In this document: piece by piece, positions 8,417-18,061 of the stretch
Numbering within the stretch: position 1 is the stretch's first letter
How the letters are laid out: each line of letters opens with the position of its first letter
From: Halarcobacter sp.
GTDB taxonomy: Bacteria; Campylobacterota; Campylobacteria; Campylobacterales; Arcobacteraceae
NCBI GenBank assembly: GCA_030145305.1
Contig: JAQYVX010000004.1
Coordinates: 124,001-188,000 of the forward strand
DNA: 64,000 nucleotides
Direction: 5' to 3'
Program-made: the position numbers and the translations under genes
The notes under the pieces: model-generated
What the model saw: only the letters and a program-made list of their open reading frames with translations
Database searches by the model: none
What the model was told of the DNA's origin: nothing

Positions 8417-9483
8417 TAAATATCTTCTACTTCTTTTACATATGAACCTAAAAATTTTATAGATTCCCCATGCTTATCAAAAATACCTTTTACATTTTCA
8501 TCATTTCTATGTCCATTAAAATCAATAAAGAAAATAGAAACTCCTTCTACAATATGTGATTTAATTTTTGTTAAATTTATTCCTGCATTATCAAAATCAG
8601 TTAAAAACTCAACTAATGCTCCAGGAGAGTTTGGAAGCTTCACTAAAATTGAAGTTTTATCTCTTCTACTTTGTCCATTATCAAAATCACTTATTATAAA
8701 AAATCTTGTTTTATTATTATCTTTGTCTTCAATATTTTCAAATAAAATTGGTAGATTGTTTAATTTTGCACCAACATGAGGACAAATTGCAGCAGCACCT
8801 TCTTCAGTTAATGCAATTTTAGCAGCCTTTGTTGTTGATTCAACAGGAATATGCTCAACCTCATCAAGTCCAACATTTTCTAAAAATCTATGACATTGTT
8901 CAAAGGCTATATCTTTTGAATATATTCTTTTAATATCAACTATTTTATCACATGTAGTTGCAAGAGTATGATGAATATCTAAAACCACTTCTGCAATAAT
9001 TTTTAAATTATAAGTACTAAGGCATGAAATAGTATCACTTACAATTCCATTTGAAGAGTTCTCAATTGGTATAACTCCAAACTTTGCTTTTTTTGTACTT
9101 ACTTCTCTAAAAATTCCTTTTATTGAACCAATAGATAAATAAGAACTCATAGCGCCAAATCTACCCTCAGCAGCTTGATGTGTAAAACTTCCCTCAGGTC
9201 CTAGATATGCTATATTTTCTGGTAGTTCAAGATTTCTAGAAATTGCAAATATCTCTAAAAAAAGTGCTTCGATTGCAGGTCTATTTAATTTTCCACTATT
9301 TAATTCTTCTAATCTATCAATAATAGCTTTTTCTCTTTCAGGTCTATAAATTGCTCCACCACTTTGAGCTTTTAATTCTCCTACTTGATGTACAACTTCC
9401 ATTCTCTCATTAATAAGTTTTAAGACATCATTATCTATTGAATCTAATTTGTCTCTTAATTTGATTAGTCCAGTTTCATTCAT
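8416..9483 (-). CDS. pheA: Bifunctional chorismate mutase / prephenate dehydratase
   Basis: 355 residues. The N-terminal AroQ chorismate mutase helix bundle (about residues 1-85, 'LRDKLDSIDNDVLKLINER') is followed by prephenate dehydratase ('IAYLGPEGSFTHQAA' and the catalytic-Thr motif 'NKTRFFIIS') and a C-terminal ACT domain from about 275. Together these take chorismate to phenylpyruvate for phenylalanine synthesis. In the ACT domain the usual GALV motif is present (PGALVEFL), but the usual ESRP phenylalanine-binding motif reads KSHI ('NLTKIKSHIVEG'). Feedback control may therefore differ. It lies downstream of lysA on the same strand. Confidence 0.94.
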   Translation of the reverse strand: MNETGLIKLRDKLDSIDNDVLKLINERMEVVHQVGELKAQSGGAIYRPEREKAIIDRLEELNSGKLNRPAIEALFLEIFAISRNLELPENIAYLGPEGSFTHQAAEGRFGAMSSYLSIGSIKGIFREVSTKKAKFGVIPIENSSNGIVSDTISCLSTYNLKIIAEVVLDIHHTLATTCDKIVDIKRIYSKDIAFEQCHRFLENVGLDEVEHIPVESTTKAAKIALTEEGAAAICPHVGAKLNNLPILFENIEDKDNNKTRFFIISDFDNGQSRRDKTSILVKLPNSPGALVEFLTDFDNAGINLTKIKSHIVEGVSIFFIDFNGHRNDENVKGIFDKHGESIKFLGSYVKEVEDI

Positions 9484-9520
9484 ATTTTACCTTTTTAAAA
9501 AGTTCTAAAACTTCACTCAT
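9476..9520 (-). CDS. Possible 14-residue upstream ORF coupled to pheA
   Basis: In the 40-bp lysA-pheA gap an ATG at 9520 opens a 14-codon frame (MSEVLELFKKVKYE). It stops 8 nt inside pheA (ATG at 9483), giving a translational-coupling arrangement. It is not a classical pheL leader because it holds only one phenylalanine. No strong ribosome-binding site precedes it. It may be translated only to feed ribosomes into pheA, or not at all. Confidence 0.22.
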   Translation of the reverse strand: MSEVLELFKKVKYE

Positions 9521-9523
9521 ATT

Positions 9524-10729
9524 TTATAAATACTCTTCCTCTAATGCAATTAAATCTTCAAAAGTTTCTCTTCTTCTAATTAATCTATCTTCACCATTAA
9601 GAACAGCAATTTCTGCAACTTTTCCTCTACTGTTATAATTACTTGCCATTGTAAAACAATAAGCGCCAGCACTATAAATAGCTACTAAATCATTATGTTT
9701 AGTTTTAGGAAGTTCTATATTTTTTGCAAAAAAATCACCACTTTCACAAACAGGACCTACTAAATTACAATCACTAAACTCTTTATTATCATTTAATACT
9801 ACAACTTTGTGATAAGCATTATATAAAGCTGGTCTGATTAAATCATTCATAGCTCCATCAATAATAACAAATCTTTTATCACCATTTATTTTTTCATATA
9901 AAACTTTTGTAATGAAAACTCCACTGTTTCCAACTAAAAATCTTCCTGGCTCACAAACTACTGTTATATCAAGTCCAAACATTGTGTCTAAAACTGATTG
10001 AGCATATTCATTTGTATCAATTAATTTTTCATCTTCGTAAACAATAGCTAAACCACCACCAATATCCATAAAAGATAGCTCTATATTAATAGCTTTTAAA
10101 TTTCTAATTAAATCTGCTACAATTTTTACTGATTCTTTTATAGGTTCTAATTGGGTAAGTTGTGAACCAATATGACAATGAATTCCAACAGGTTCAAGAT
10201 TTTCAGAATTTTTACATTGAATAAACATTCTTTTTGCAGTATCAATATCCACTCCAAATTTATTCTCATGTAATCCTGTTGAAATATATGGATGTGTTTT
10301 TGGGTCAATATTTGGATTTACTCTAATTGAAATCCTTGCTTTTTTATCTAATTCACAAGCTATTGATTCAACTCTATTAAGTTCTGCATCACTTTCAACA
10401 TTTATCATTAAAATATCAAGTTCTAAAGCAGTTCTAATCTCAGAATCTAATTTTCCAACCCCAGAAAAGATAATCTTATAAGGAGCAATTCCAACTTTTA
10501 AAGCACGTTTAACCTCACCAATAGAAACACAATCAGCTCCCGCACCAAGATTTGCAAGATGTTTAATAACTGACAAATTAGAGTTTGCTTTAACAGCATA
10601 AGCAACTAATGATTTTCTAGCTTTAAAAGCCTCTTTTAGCTGTGTATATTGTTCTGTAATATGATCAAAATCGTATACATAATACGGAGTTTGATATTTA
10701 TTTGCTAATTCTTTAAAATTAATATTCAT
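9524..10729 (-). CDS. lysA: Diaminopimelate decarboxylase
   Basis: 401 residues. A PLP-dependent alanine-racemase-fold decarboxylase that converts meso-diaminopimelate to L-lysine. The PLP lysine is K47 in 'SLVAYAVKANSNLSV'. The glycine-rich phosphate-binding loop is 'MDIGGGLAI', the substrate-specificity segment is 'EPGRFLVGNSG', and the catalytic cysteine region is 'VGPVCESGDFFAK'. It heads the minus-strand group lysA-pheA-hisC-dxs, with 40 bp to pheA. A 221-bp gap with an ERIC-like element separates it from fabI upstream. Confidence 0.95.
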   Translation of the reverse strand: MNINFKELANKYQTPYYVYDFDHITEQYTQLKEAFKARKSLVAYAVKANSNLSVIKHLANLGAGADCVSIGEVKRALKVGIAPYKIIFSGVGKLDSEIRTALELDILMINVESDAELNRVESIACELDKKARISIRVNPNIDPKTHPYISTGLHENKFGVDIDTAKRMFIQCKNSENLEPVGIHCHIGSQLTQLEPIKESVKIVADLIRNLKAINIELSFMDIGGGLAIVYEDEKLIDTNEYAQSVLDTMFGLDITVVCEPGRFLVGNSGVFITKVLYEKINGDKRFVIIDGAMNDLIRPALYNAYHKVVVLNDNKEFSDCNLVGPVCESGDFFAKNIELPKTKHNDLVAIYSAGAYCFTMASNYNSRGKVAEIAVLNGEDRLIRRRETFEDLIALEEEYL

Positions 10730-10812
10730 TTTTTTCCTATATTGTTTTAAAATTTTAAATTAAAATTTCTATAAATTCTAAATTAAAACTTATTTATAAA
10801 TCTACACACTAA

Positions 10813-12487
<1,675 letters not shown>

Positions 12488-12490
12488 ATT

Positions 12491-13687
12491 TTAATCCTCT
12501 AGTACAAGTGCTTTAACACCTGGTAAAACTTTTCCTTCAATTAATTCTAATGAAGCTCCACCACCTGTTGAGATAAAGGTCATATCTTCTTCATCTCCTG
12601 TAATTCTAACTAAGTCAGCCGTATCCCCACCACCAACAACTGTTGTTGCAAATGATTGTGCTACAGTATTAGAAATTCGAGTACTTCCTTTTGAGAATTT
12701 TTCCATTTCATAAACACCCATTGGACCATTCCATAAAATAGTATTAGCATCTGATAATGCTAATCTAAATAATTGAGCCGTTGCAGGTCCTATATCTAGT
12801 CCCATCCACTCTGATGGAATCTCTTGTGTTGTTACATGTTTTGCAATTGCATCAGCATCAAAAGCTTCAGCTACTACAACATCAACAGGAAGATAAATCT
12901 TTACTCCAAGCTCTTTTGCTTTTTTCATAATCTCTAAAGCATCTGGAACTAAATCATCTTCAACTAAAGATTTTCCAACTTCATAACCTTGGGCTTTTAA
13001 GAAAGTAAAGGCCATCCCTCCACCAATTAAAATTTTATCTACTCTTGTGATTAGATTTAGAAGAACTTCAAGTTTTCCTGAAACTTTAGATCCCCCAATA
13101 ATTGAAACAAAAGGTCTTTTTGGATTTTCTATAATTCCATGAAAAAATTTAATCTCTTTTGCTAATAAAAATCCAGCAGCTTTATGTTCTATATCAAAAT
13201 ATTTTGTGATAGCTTCAATAGAAGCATGAGCTCTGTGGGAAACTCCAAAAGCATCATTAATATAAATATTAGCCATTGATGCTAATTTTTTTGCAAATGT
13301 TTCATCATTTGCTTTTTCAGCAGGGTTATATCTTAAATTCTCAAGAAGTAAAATTTCTCCTGCTTGTAAATTTTTTGCAGTTTCTAAAGTATCATCACCA
13401 ACAACATTATTTGCCATTTTTATTTCTTGTTTTAAAAGAGTATGAAGTCTTTTTGCAACTGGTTTTAAAGAATATTTTTCTTCTCCAGGTTCACTTGGTC
13501 TTCCAAAATGTGAAGCTAGAATAATTGAACAATCTCTATCAATACAGTATCTAATTGTATTTAATGCAGATCTAATTCTTCTATCATCTGCAATATTATT
13601 ATACTCATCCATTGGTACATTAAAATCACATCTTATAAATACTTTTTTACCATCTATATCAATATTTTTAATCTCTTGTAGTCTCAT
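12491..13687 (-). CDS. pgk: Phosphoglycerate kinase
   Basis: 398 residues, normal length. It transfers phosphate between 1,3-bisphosphoglycerate and ADP in glycolysis and gluconeogenesis. The N-terminal substrate site is '[11 protein letters not shown]' and 'ASHFGRP'. The central '[11 protein letters not shown]' hinge and the nucleotide-site '[17 protein letters not shown]' are all present. It is the first gene of the pgk-tpiA-fabI operon. In Campylobacter jejuni gapA lies directly upstream, between pgk and nadD. Here that position holds only a 320-bp gap, so gapA must be elsewhere or absent. Confidence 0.96.
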   Translation of the reverse strand: MRLQEIKNIDIDGKKVFIRCDFNVPMDEYNNIADDRRIRSALNTIRYCIDRDCSIILASHFGRPSEPGEEKYSLKPVAKRLHTLLKQEIKMANNVVGDDTLETAKNLQAGEILLLENLRYNPAEKANDETFAKKLASMANIYINDAFGVSHRAHASIEAITKYFDIEHKAAGFLLAKEIKFFHGIIENPKRPFVSIIGGSKVSGKLEVLLNLITRVDKILIGGGMAFTFLKAQGYEVGKSLVEDDLVPDALEIMKKAKELGVKIYLPVDVVVAEAFDADAIAKHVTTQEIPSEWMGLDIGPATAQLFRLALSDANTILWNGPMGVYEMEKFSKGSTRISNTVAQSFATTVVGGGDTADLVRITGDEEDMTFISTGGGASLELIEGKVLPGVKALVLED

Positions 13688-14007
13688 TTCTTCTCCCTAT
13701 TCTTGTTTATTTCAATACTCTCACTCATTACTCTTTTACATCTCTTATTGAAAAAAGTTTCGCATTTTACAATATTAAATTTTGTAAGTTACTTTAGTAT
13801 ATTAGGCTTGATAGTATTCTTTATAGCAAGTAATTGAATATCTTTTCTTTCTTCAATTCTTCTTACTATGCAGCTACTAATCCTTTAAAAACAATTAATT
13901 GAAACCTTTACAGGCAGCTTTGCCCTTTTGTTTATAATAAATTGGTAGATATTTTATCCAAAAATTGCTATAATGTAATTTAATCATAAAACGAAGGTAT
14001 TAATTAA
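13688..14007. other. 320-bp divergent intergenic region between pgk and nadD
   Basis: No open frame of note was seen. The region should hold the divergent promoters of pgk-tpiA-fabI and nadD-rsfS. The only clear element is a TATAAT at 13969-13974, about 34 bp before nadD. A short GGCA/TGCC stem is visible near 13914-13925 but is too small to interpret. The Campylobacter order would place gapA here. I saw no recognisable gapA remnant by eye. Confidence 0.6.
13969..13974 (+). promoter_or_regulatory. Candidate -10 element for nadD-rsfS
   Basis: TATAAT preceded by TGC (an extended -10 like form), 33 bp upstream of the nadD start, in an AT-rich stretch. Campylobacterota sigma-70 promoters typically depend on this -10 box and lack a conserved -35. 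Confidence 0.5.
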
Positions 14008-14559
14008 GTGCAGATTGCTATTTTTGGGGGTAGTTTTGATCCACCTCATATAGGTCATCAGGCTATTGCAAAAAAAATTCTTAAAAAGTTAGATATCGAT
14101 TTATTAGTAGTTGTTCCAGCTTACTTAAATCCTTTAAAAATTAAATCATTTTTAGATGCCAAAACACGTTTTTCTCTTCTTAAAAAACTGTTTTTAAAAA
14201 AAGATAAGATAAAGGTTTCAAAGTACGAAATAAACCAAGAAAGAGCGGTTTATTCCTTGGAAACTATAAAATATATGATTGAAAAGTATAAACCTACTAA
14301 AGTTTATTTAGTAGTTGGAGCTGACAATTATAAATCATTCCATTTATGGGATAAGCATGAAGAGATAAAAAAACTAGTTACTTTAGTTGTAGTTACTAGA
14401 AATGGTTTTAGCTATGAAAAGATAGAAGATATAAAACAGTTAAAGGTAAATATAGAAATTAGCTCAACAGAACTTAGAAATACTTTTAATCTAAATTATA
14501 TTCCAAAAAAAATAAGAAAAGATGTCCAAAAAATTTGGCATAAAAAAGGTAAAAATTGA
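14008..14559 (+). CDS. nadD: Nicotinate-nucleotide adenylyltransferase
   Basis: 183 residues. It adenylates nicotinate mononucleotide to deamido-NAD in NAD synthesis. The nucleotidyltransferase signature is at the N-terminus, 'IFGGSFDPPHIGHQAI', and the second signature 'ISSTELRNTF' is near the C-terminus. The start is a GTG (14008) with a GAAGG sequence 11 nt upstream. No usable ATG lies ahead of the conserved IFGGSFDP. The stop overlaps the TTG start of rsfS, so the two are translationally coupled, an arrangement conserved in many bacteria. Confidence 0.93.
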   Translation: MQIAIFGGSFDPPHIGHQAIAKKILKKLDIDLLVVVPAYLNPLKIKSFLDAKTRFSLLKKLFLKKDKIKVSKYEINQERAVYSLETIKYMIEKYKPTKVYLVVGADNYKSFHLWDKHEEIKKLVTLVVVTRNGFSYEKIEDIKQLKVNIEISSTELRNTFNLNYIPKKIRKDVQKIWHKKGKN

Positions 14560-14885
14560 ACGCAAGACTAGAAAAAATTAAAAATGTTTTAATTGAAAAA
14601 AAAGCAGAAGATATTGAAGTAATTGATTTAACTTCAAAAAACTACATTGTTGATTATGTTGTAATTGCAACAACATTAAATGCAAAACATGCATTTGCAT
14701 TACTTAATTACTTAAAAAATGAACTTAAGCCTGATGGAGAAGAGTTTTTAAGAGTTGATGACGATGACGAATGGACAGTTGCTGATTTAGGTGATATTTT
14801 TATTCACTTAATTAGTGAGAAATCAAGAAAGAAATACTCTCTTGAAGAATTTCTTAGTGAATTAGATACAAATACTAATATCTAA
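14556..14885 (+). CDS. rsfS: Ribosomal silencing factor RsfS
   Basis: 109 residues, typical of the RsfS/Iojap (DUF143) family. These proteins bind L14 on the large subunit and block subunit joining in starvation. Conserved parts include 'DIEVIDLTSKNYIVDYVVIA' and the C-terminal 'WTVADLGDIFIHLISEKSR'. The start is a TTG (14556) that overlaps the nadD stop codon and has AAGG 6 nt upstream. The gene is followed by a bidirectional intrinsic terminator shared with the convergent argS operon. Confidence 0.9.
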   Translation: MNARLEKIKNVLIEKKAEDIEVIDLTSKNYIVDYVVIATTLNAKHAFALLNYLKNELKPDGEEFLRVDDDDEWTVADLGDIFIHLISEKSRKKYSLEEFLSELDTNTNI

Positions 14886-14895
14886 ATATTAGAGT

Positions 14896-14935
14896 AAAAA
14901 AAAGTGATAAAAGCTATTTGCTTTATCACTTTTTT
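14896..14935 (+). terminator. Bidirectional intrinsic terminator between rsfS and the argS operon
   Basis: A-tract, then stem GTGATAAA-A-GC / GC-TTTATCAC with one bulged A and a 5-nt loop, then six Ts. With A-runs on one side and T-runs on the other it can stop transcripts in both directions. It lies 10 bp after rsfS and 6 bp beyond the convergent 38-residue ORF. Confidence 0.75.
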
Positions 14936-14940
14936 AATTG

Positions 14941-15057
14941 CTATTTTCCTGTAAATAGTTTATTATAGTTACTAGCTGCATCTCTTGCACCACCCATATA
15001 TCCCGTTGAGATAGCGATACCTATAGCAATTACTAATAATAGAATAAACCACTTCAT
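14941..15057 (-). CDS. Small single-span membrane protein, 38 residues, coupled to argS
   Basis: Reading the minus strand from ATG at 15057 gives a 38-residue protein, MKWFILLLVIAIGIAISTGY followed by MGGARDAASNYNKLFTGK. It has one hydrophobic helix (residues 3-19) and a short polar tail. The ATG overlaps the argS stop by one base (TAATG), and a strong AAGGAG lies 8 nt upstream, inside argS. These two facts make translation likely. The shape suggests a membrane-inserted microprotein. I do not recognise a family. It is the last gene of the ctp-to-argS run and ends just before a bidirectional terminator. Confidence 0.72.
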   Translation of the reverse strand: MKWFILLLVIAIGIAISTGYMGGARDAASNYNKLFTGK

Positions 15058-16646
15058 TACATAGTCTCCTTAGCCTTAATTCCTAAAACACTTAAACTAG
15101 TTTTTAATGTAAGAGCACAAAGACTTAATACTTTTAAGTATTTATCTTCATCTTCTACTCCTACAATTTTATGTTCATTATAAAATCTATGAATTGATGA
15201 AGCTAAAGAATACAAATAATCTGTTATCTTTTGCATATCTCGTTTAATAAATGCTTCATTTAATATTGAAGGCAATAATAATGACTCATATACTAAATTT
15301 AAAGCATCTTGATTCAAGTTTTCATATGAAATATCAATTACATCATCAAAAGATTTTTCTGCTTTTTTGAATACTTGGTTTATTCTAGCAAATGCATAAT
15401 TAATATAAAATATAGGATTTGAACTATCTTTATTTTTTAACATATCTAAATCAAACTCTAAATGAGTATCACTTTTCTTTGTTAAAAAGATAAATCTAAG
15501 AGCATCTGCACCAACTTCTTGGGCAACATCACTCATTAAAATTACATTTCCTGCTCTTTTACTCATTTTATAAGGTTCTCCACCTTTAAGTAATTGAACC
15601 ATTTGAGAAAGTAAAACTTCTAATTTCTCTGAAGAGTTTCCCAAAAATTCAATTGCGGCGTTAACTCTTTTTATATATCCATGGTGATCTGCACCCCAAA
15701 TATTTATATAATGATCATAGCCTCTATCAAACTTATCTTTATGATAAATAATATCTCCAGCTAAATAAGTAGGAATTCCATTTTCTCTTACAACAACCCT
15801 ATCCGAATCATCGCCATGAAGTGTTGATTTTAAATATAATTTTTCATCTTTTTCATATAAAGAACCATTTTCTAATAAAACAGCTTTCGTTTCTGGCCAA
15901 GCATCGTATAAAGATGCTTCAGAAACAAAATTATCAAACTCTATTCCGATGTCTTTTAAATCAGATGTAATAATATTAATTACAATATCTTTTGCAAAAA
16001 AAGCCATTTCTCTAAATCTAGACTCATCATGGAAAATATCTGCACCATGAAGTTCATGAATTTTTTTTGCAATATCTATTAAATAATCACCTCGATAATA
16101 AGTCTCAGGATATTCAACTTCTTCATTTAAAATAAATTCACGTCCTGCTAAAGATACTGAAAGTCCTAGCATATCCATTTGAGCACCAGCATCATTTACA
16201 TAATACTCAGTTGTGATATCATAACCTAAATGTCTTCCAACTCTTGCAATAGAATCACCTAAAACTGCACCTCTTGCATGGCCAATATGTAATGGTCCTG
16301 TAGGATTTGCACTTACGTATTCCAAAAGAATCTTTTCATTTTTAGATTCTTCTTTAGCAAGATTTGCACCTTTTAATAAAGCATCTTTTGACAGTTGCTC
16401 TAAAAATTTATTTGATAATTTGAAATTTATAAAACCTTTTACAGCTTCTATTTTTTCAAACATTTCTTCATTATCAAATTTTTTAGCTAATTCATCTGCA
16501 ATAATCATTGGAGATTTTCTAAGCTCTTTAGCTAATGAAAAAGCAAATGGAGTTGCAAAATGCCCAAGAGTAATATCTTTAGGCTTTTCTAAAACTACAT
16601 CTGCTTCCAAAATTTTTTCTATATAATCTTTTACTACTTTTTGCAA
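15057..16646 (-). CDS. argS: Arginyl-tRNA synthetase
   Basis: 529 residues, full length for the bacterial enzyme. It charges tRNA-Arg. The class I HIGH motif is in 'GPLHIGHARGAVLGDS', the KMSKS loop reads 'YKMSKRAGNVI', and the N-terminal additional domain and C-terminal DALR anticodon-binding domain are both recognisable. It lies 12 bp downstream of tatA on the minus strand, as in Campylobacter, and overlaps the small downstream ORF by one base. Confidence 0.96.
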   Translation of the reverse strand: MQKVVKDYIEKILEADVVLEKPKDITLGHFATPFAFSLAKELRKSPMIIADELAKKFDNEEMFEKIEAVKGFINFKLSNKFLEQLSKDALLKGANLAKEESKNEKILLEYVSANPTGPLHIGHARGAVLGDSIARVGRHLGYDITTEYYVNDAGAQMDMLGLSVSLAGREFILNEEVEYPETYYRGDYLIDIAKKIHELHGADIFHDESRFREMAFFAKDIVINIITSDLKDIGIEFDNFVSEASLYDAWPETKAVLLENGSLYEKDEKLYLKSTLHGDDSDRVVVRENGIPTYLAGDIIYHKDKFDRGYDHYINIWGADHHGYIKRVNAAIEFLGNSSEKLEVLLSQMVQLLKGGEPYKMSKRAGNVILMSDVAQEVGADALRFIFLTKKSDTHLEFDLDMLKNKDSSNPIFYINYAFARINQVFKKAEKSFDDVIDISYENLNQDALNLVYESLLLPSILNEAFIKRDMQKITDYLYSLASSIHRFYNEHKIVGVEDEDKYLKVLSLCALTLKTSLSVLGIKAKETM

Positions 16647-16658
16647 TATATTCTCTTA

Positions 16659-16892
16659 TTATACAGTTTTTGTTTCGTTAGGTTCTTCTGTTTTTGTTTC
16701 AGCTTTTTTTTCAATTTCATCTTTTTTGTCAGTTGAAGCTATTTCTTCTTCTTTATCTTCTTTAACTGCATTTTTGAAATTTTTAATTCCGCTTCCTAAA
16801 CCTTTAGCTAATTCTGGTATTTTCTTACCACCAAATAATAGTAATACTACTAAAGCGATTAATACCCATTCCATACCACCTGGCATACCCAT
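16659..16892 (-). CDS. tatA: Twin-arginine translocase subunit TatA
   Basis: 77 residues. A short N-terminus, one membrane helix ('[20 protein letters not shown]', residues 8-27), the [14 protein letters not shown] hinge and an amphipathic helix are the TatA/E signature. The tail is highly charged (Glu/Lys repeats). TatA oligomers form the size-fitting pore of the Tat pathway, which exports folded, cofactor-bearing proteins. tatB and tatC are not nearby. It lies between crcB (102-bp gap, which may hold its own promoter) and argS (12-bp gap). Confidence 0.93.
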   Translation of the reverse strand: MGMPGGMEWVLIALVVLLLFGGKKIPELAKGLGSGIKNFKNAVKEDKEEEIASTDKKDEIEKKAETKTEEPNETKTV

Positions 16893-16994
16893 ATTAAATC
16901 CTTATTGTTTAAATTTAGGGTTTATTATATCTTTTTGAAGCTTAAAAAAATTGATTTGAGTTAAATTAAAAGTTTGTTTATATATTTAAAAAAT

Positions 16995-17381
16995 CTATTT
17001 AAAAAAAAAGTGTAATATTTTATATCCACTAGCTGCTGCTAGTACAGTTCCAAGTACATTTAATAACATATTTGAGATACCTAATAATAATGAAGTTTGA
17101 AGCAAGAAAAAACTCTCAATTGCAAAAGTTGAATATGTTGTTAAGGCTCCTAAAAAACCTGTAGTTAAAAAAGCTTTTGTAGAATCTCCCACAGTATAAT
17201 GTGCAAAAATAGCAAATAAACTTCCAATTATAAAACTACCAATTATGTTTACTAATAAAACACCAACAGGAAACTCTAAAGGAATATATTTATTACTAAA
17301 ATGAATACTATAAGCTCTTGCAACTGCACCTAAAAAACCACCTGTTCCAATTGCAAGGATAGTTTGCCAAGAGAAAATCAT
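16995..17381 (-). CDS. crcB: Fluoride channel CrcB/Fluc
   Basis: 128 residues with four membrane helices. Family motifs are 'GTGGFLGAVARAY', 'VNIIGSFIIGSLFA' and 'TTGFLGALTTYSTFA', the last being the pore-lining Gly-rich/Thr-Ser-Thr-Phe segment. Fluc proteins form dual-topology dimers that leak fluoride out of the cell. The gene starts 2 bp after plsC, so it is co-translated with it. No fluoride riboswitch is visible upstream because the gene is buried in the operon. The plsC-crcB adjacency matches Campylobacter jejuni. Confidence 0.92.
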   Translation of the reverse strand: MIFSWQTILAIGTGGFLGAVARAYSIHFSNKYIPLEFPVGVLLVNIIGSFIIGSLFAIFAHYTVGDSTKAFLTTGFLGALTTYSTFAIESFFLLQTSLLLGISNMLLNVLGTVLAAASGYKILHFFFK

Positions 17382-17383
17382 AA

Positions 17384-18061
17384 CTATTTTTTTTCTTTGT
17401 TAAAGACTTCGTTCATATCTTTTTCAACAGTTTTAAACCAGTCGGTTTTTTTATCAGCTTGAACTGGGTCTAAAAATATTACTTTTACTGTTCCTGGTTT
17501 TGCAGTTAATTTTTTTGAATCTAGTATATTTCTTGTATTTATAATAATTGCAGGCTGAACTTTTAGATTATATTTATTTGCCACCATAGCTGCACCAGAT
17601 TTAAAACTTAGTAGATTATCTCCTGTACTTCTTGTTCCTTCAGGGAACATAGCAATGGGTCTACCTAAACTTAATCTATCTTTTACTTCTTTTAAAAGAT
17701 GAATAATTCCAGCTTTATTTTCTCTATCAATAGAGATCATTCTAGGAGCTTTTATAATATGACCAAAAAAGAAAAGGTTTGAAATCTCTTTTTTTGCAAC
17801 CCAAGCTAAATTTTTTTTATGGATATATTCCATTACAACAATATCAAGAAGGCTTTGATGATTCATTAAAATCAAATCACAAGATTCATCAAGGGTTCCT
17901 TCTATTTCAAGTTTAATACCTAATAAGTACATTTGAATTTTCATCCAACACTTGATTATCTTGTGAGTGTGTTTTCTAAAGGTATACATACCTACAACAA
18001 CAATAGCAACTGTAATTGTAAACTGTATTAATACAATAATGCCTCTAATTCTTGATAACAT
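17384..18061 (-). CDS. plsC: 1-acyl-sn-glycerol-3-phosphate acyltransferase (PlsC)
   Basis: 225 residues. It acylates lysophosphatidic acid to phosphatidic acid at the inner membrane. An N-terminal membrane segment (about residues 5-25) precedes the acyltransferase motifs 'NHQSLLDIVVME' (NHx4D, here NHQSLLD) and 'MFPEGTRSTGDNL'. It overlaps the upstream periplasmic-protein gene by 17 bp and is followed by crcB after 2 bp, so translation of the three is coupled. Confidence 0.92.
   Translation of the reverse strand: MLSRIRGIIVLIQFTITVAIVVVGMYTFRKHTHKIIKCWMKIQMYLLGIKLEIEGTLDESCDLILMNHQSLLDIVVMEYIHKKNLAWVAKKEISNLFFFGHIIKAPRMISIDRENKAGIIHLLKEVKDRLSLGRPIAMFPEGTRSTGDNLLSFKSGAAMVANKYNLKVQPAIIINTRNILDSKKLTAKPGTVKVIFLDPVQADKKTDWFKTVEKDMNEVFNKEKK

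Noticed and set aside
16995-17381. Fluoride riboswitch for crcB
   Set aside because: The gene starts 2 bp after plsC, leaving no room for one, and nothing of that type was seen at the operon head.
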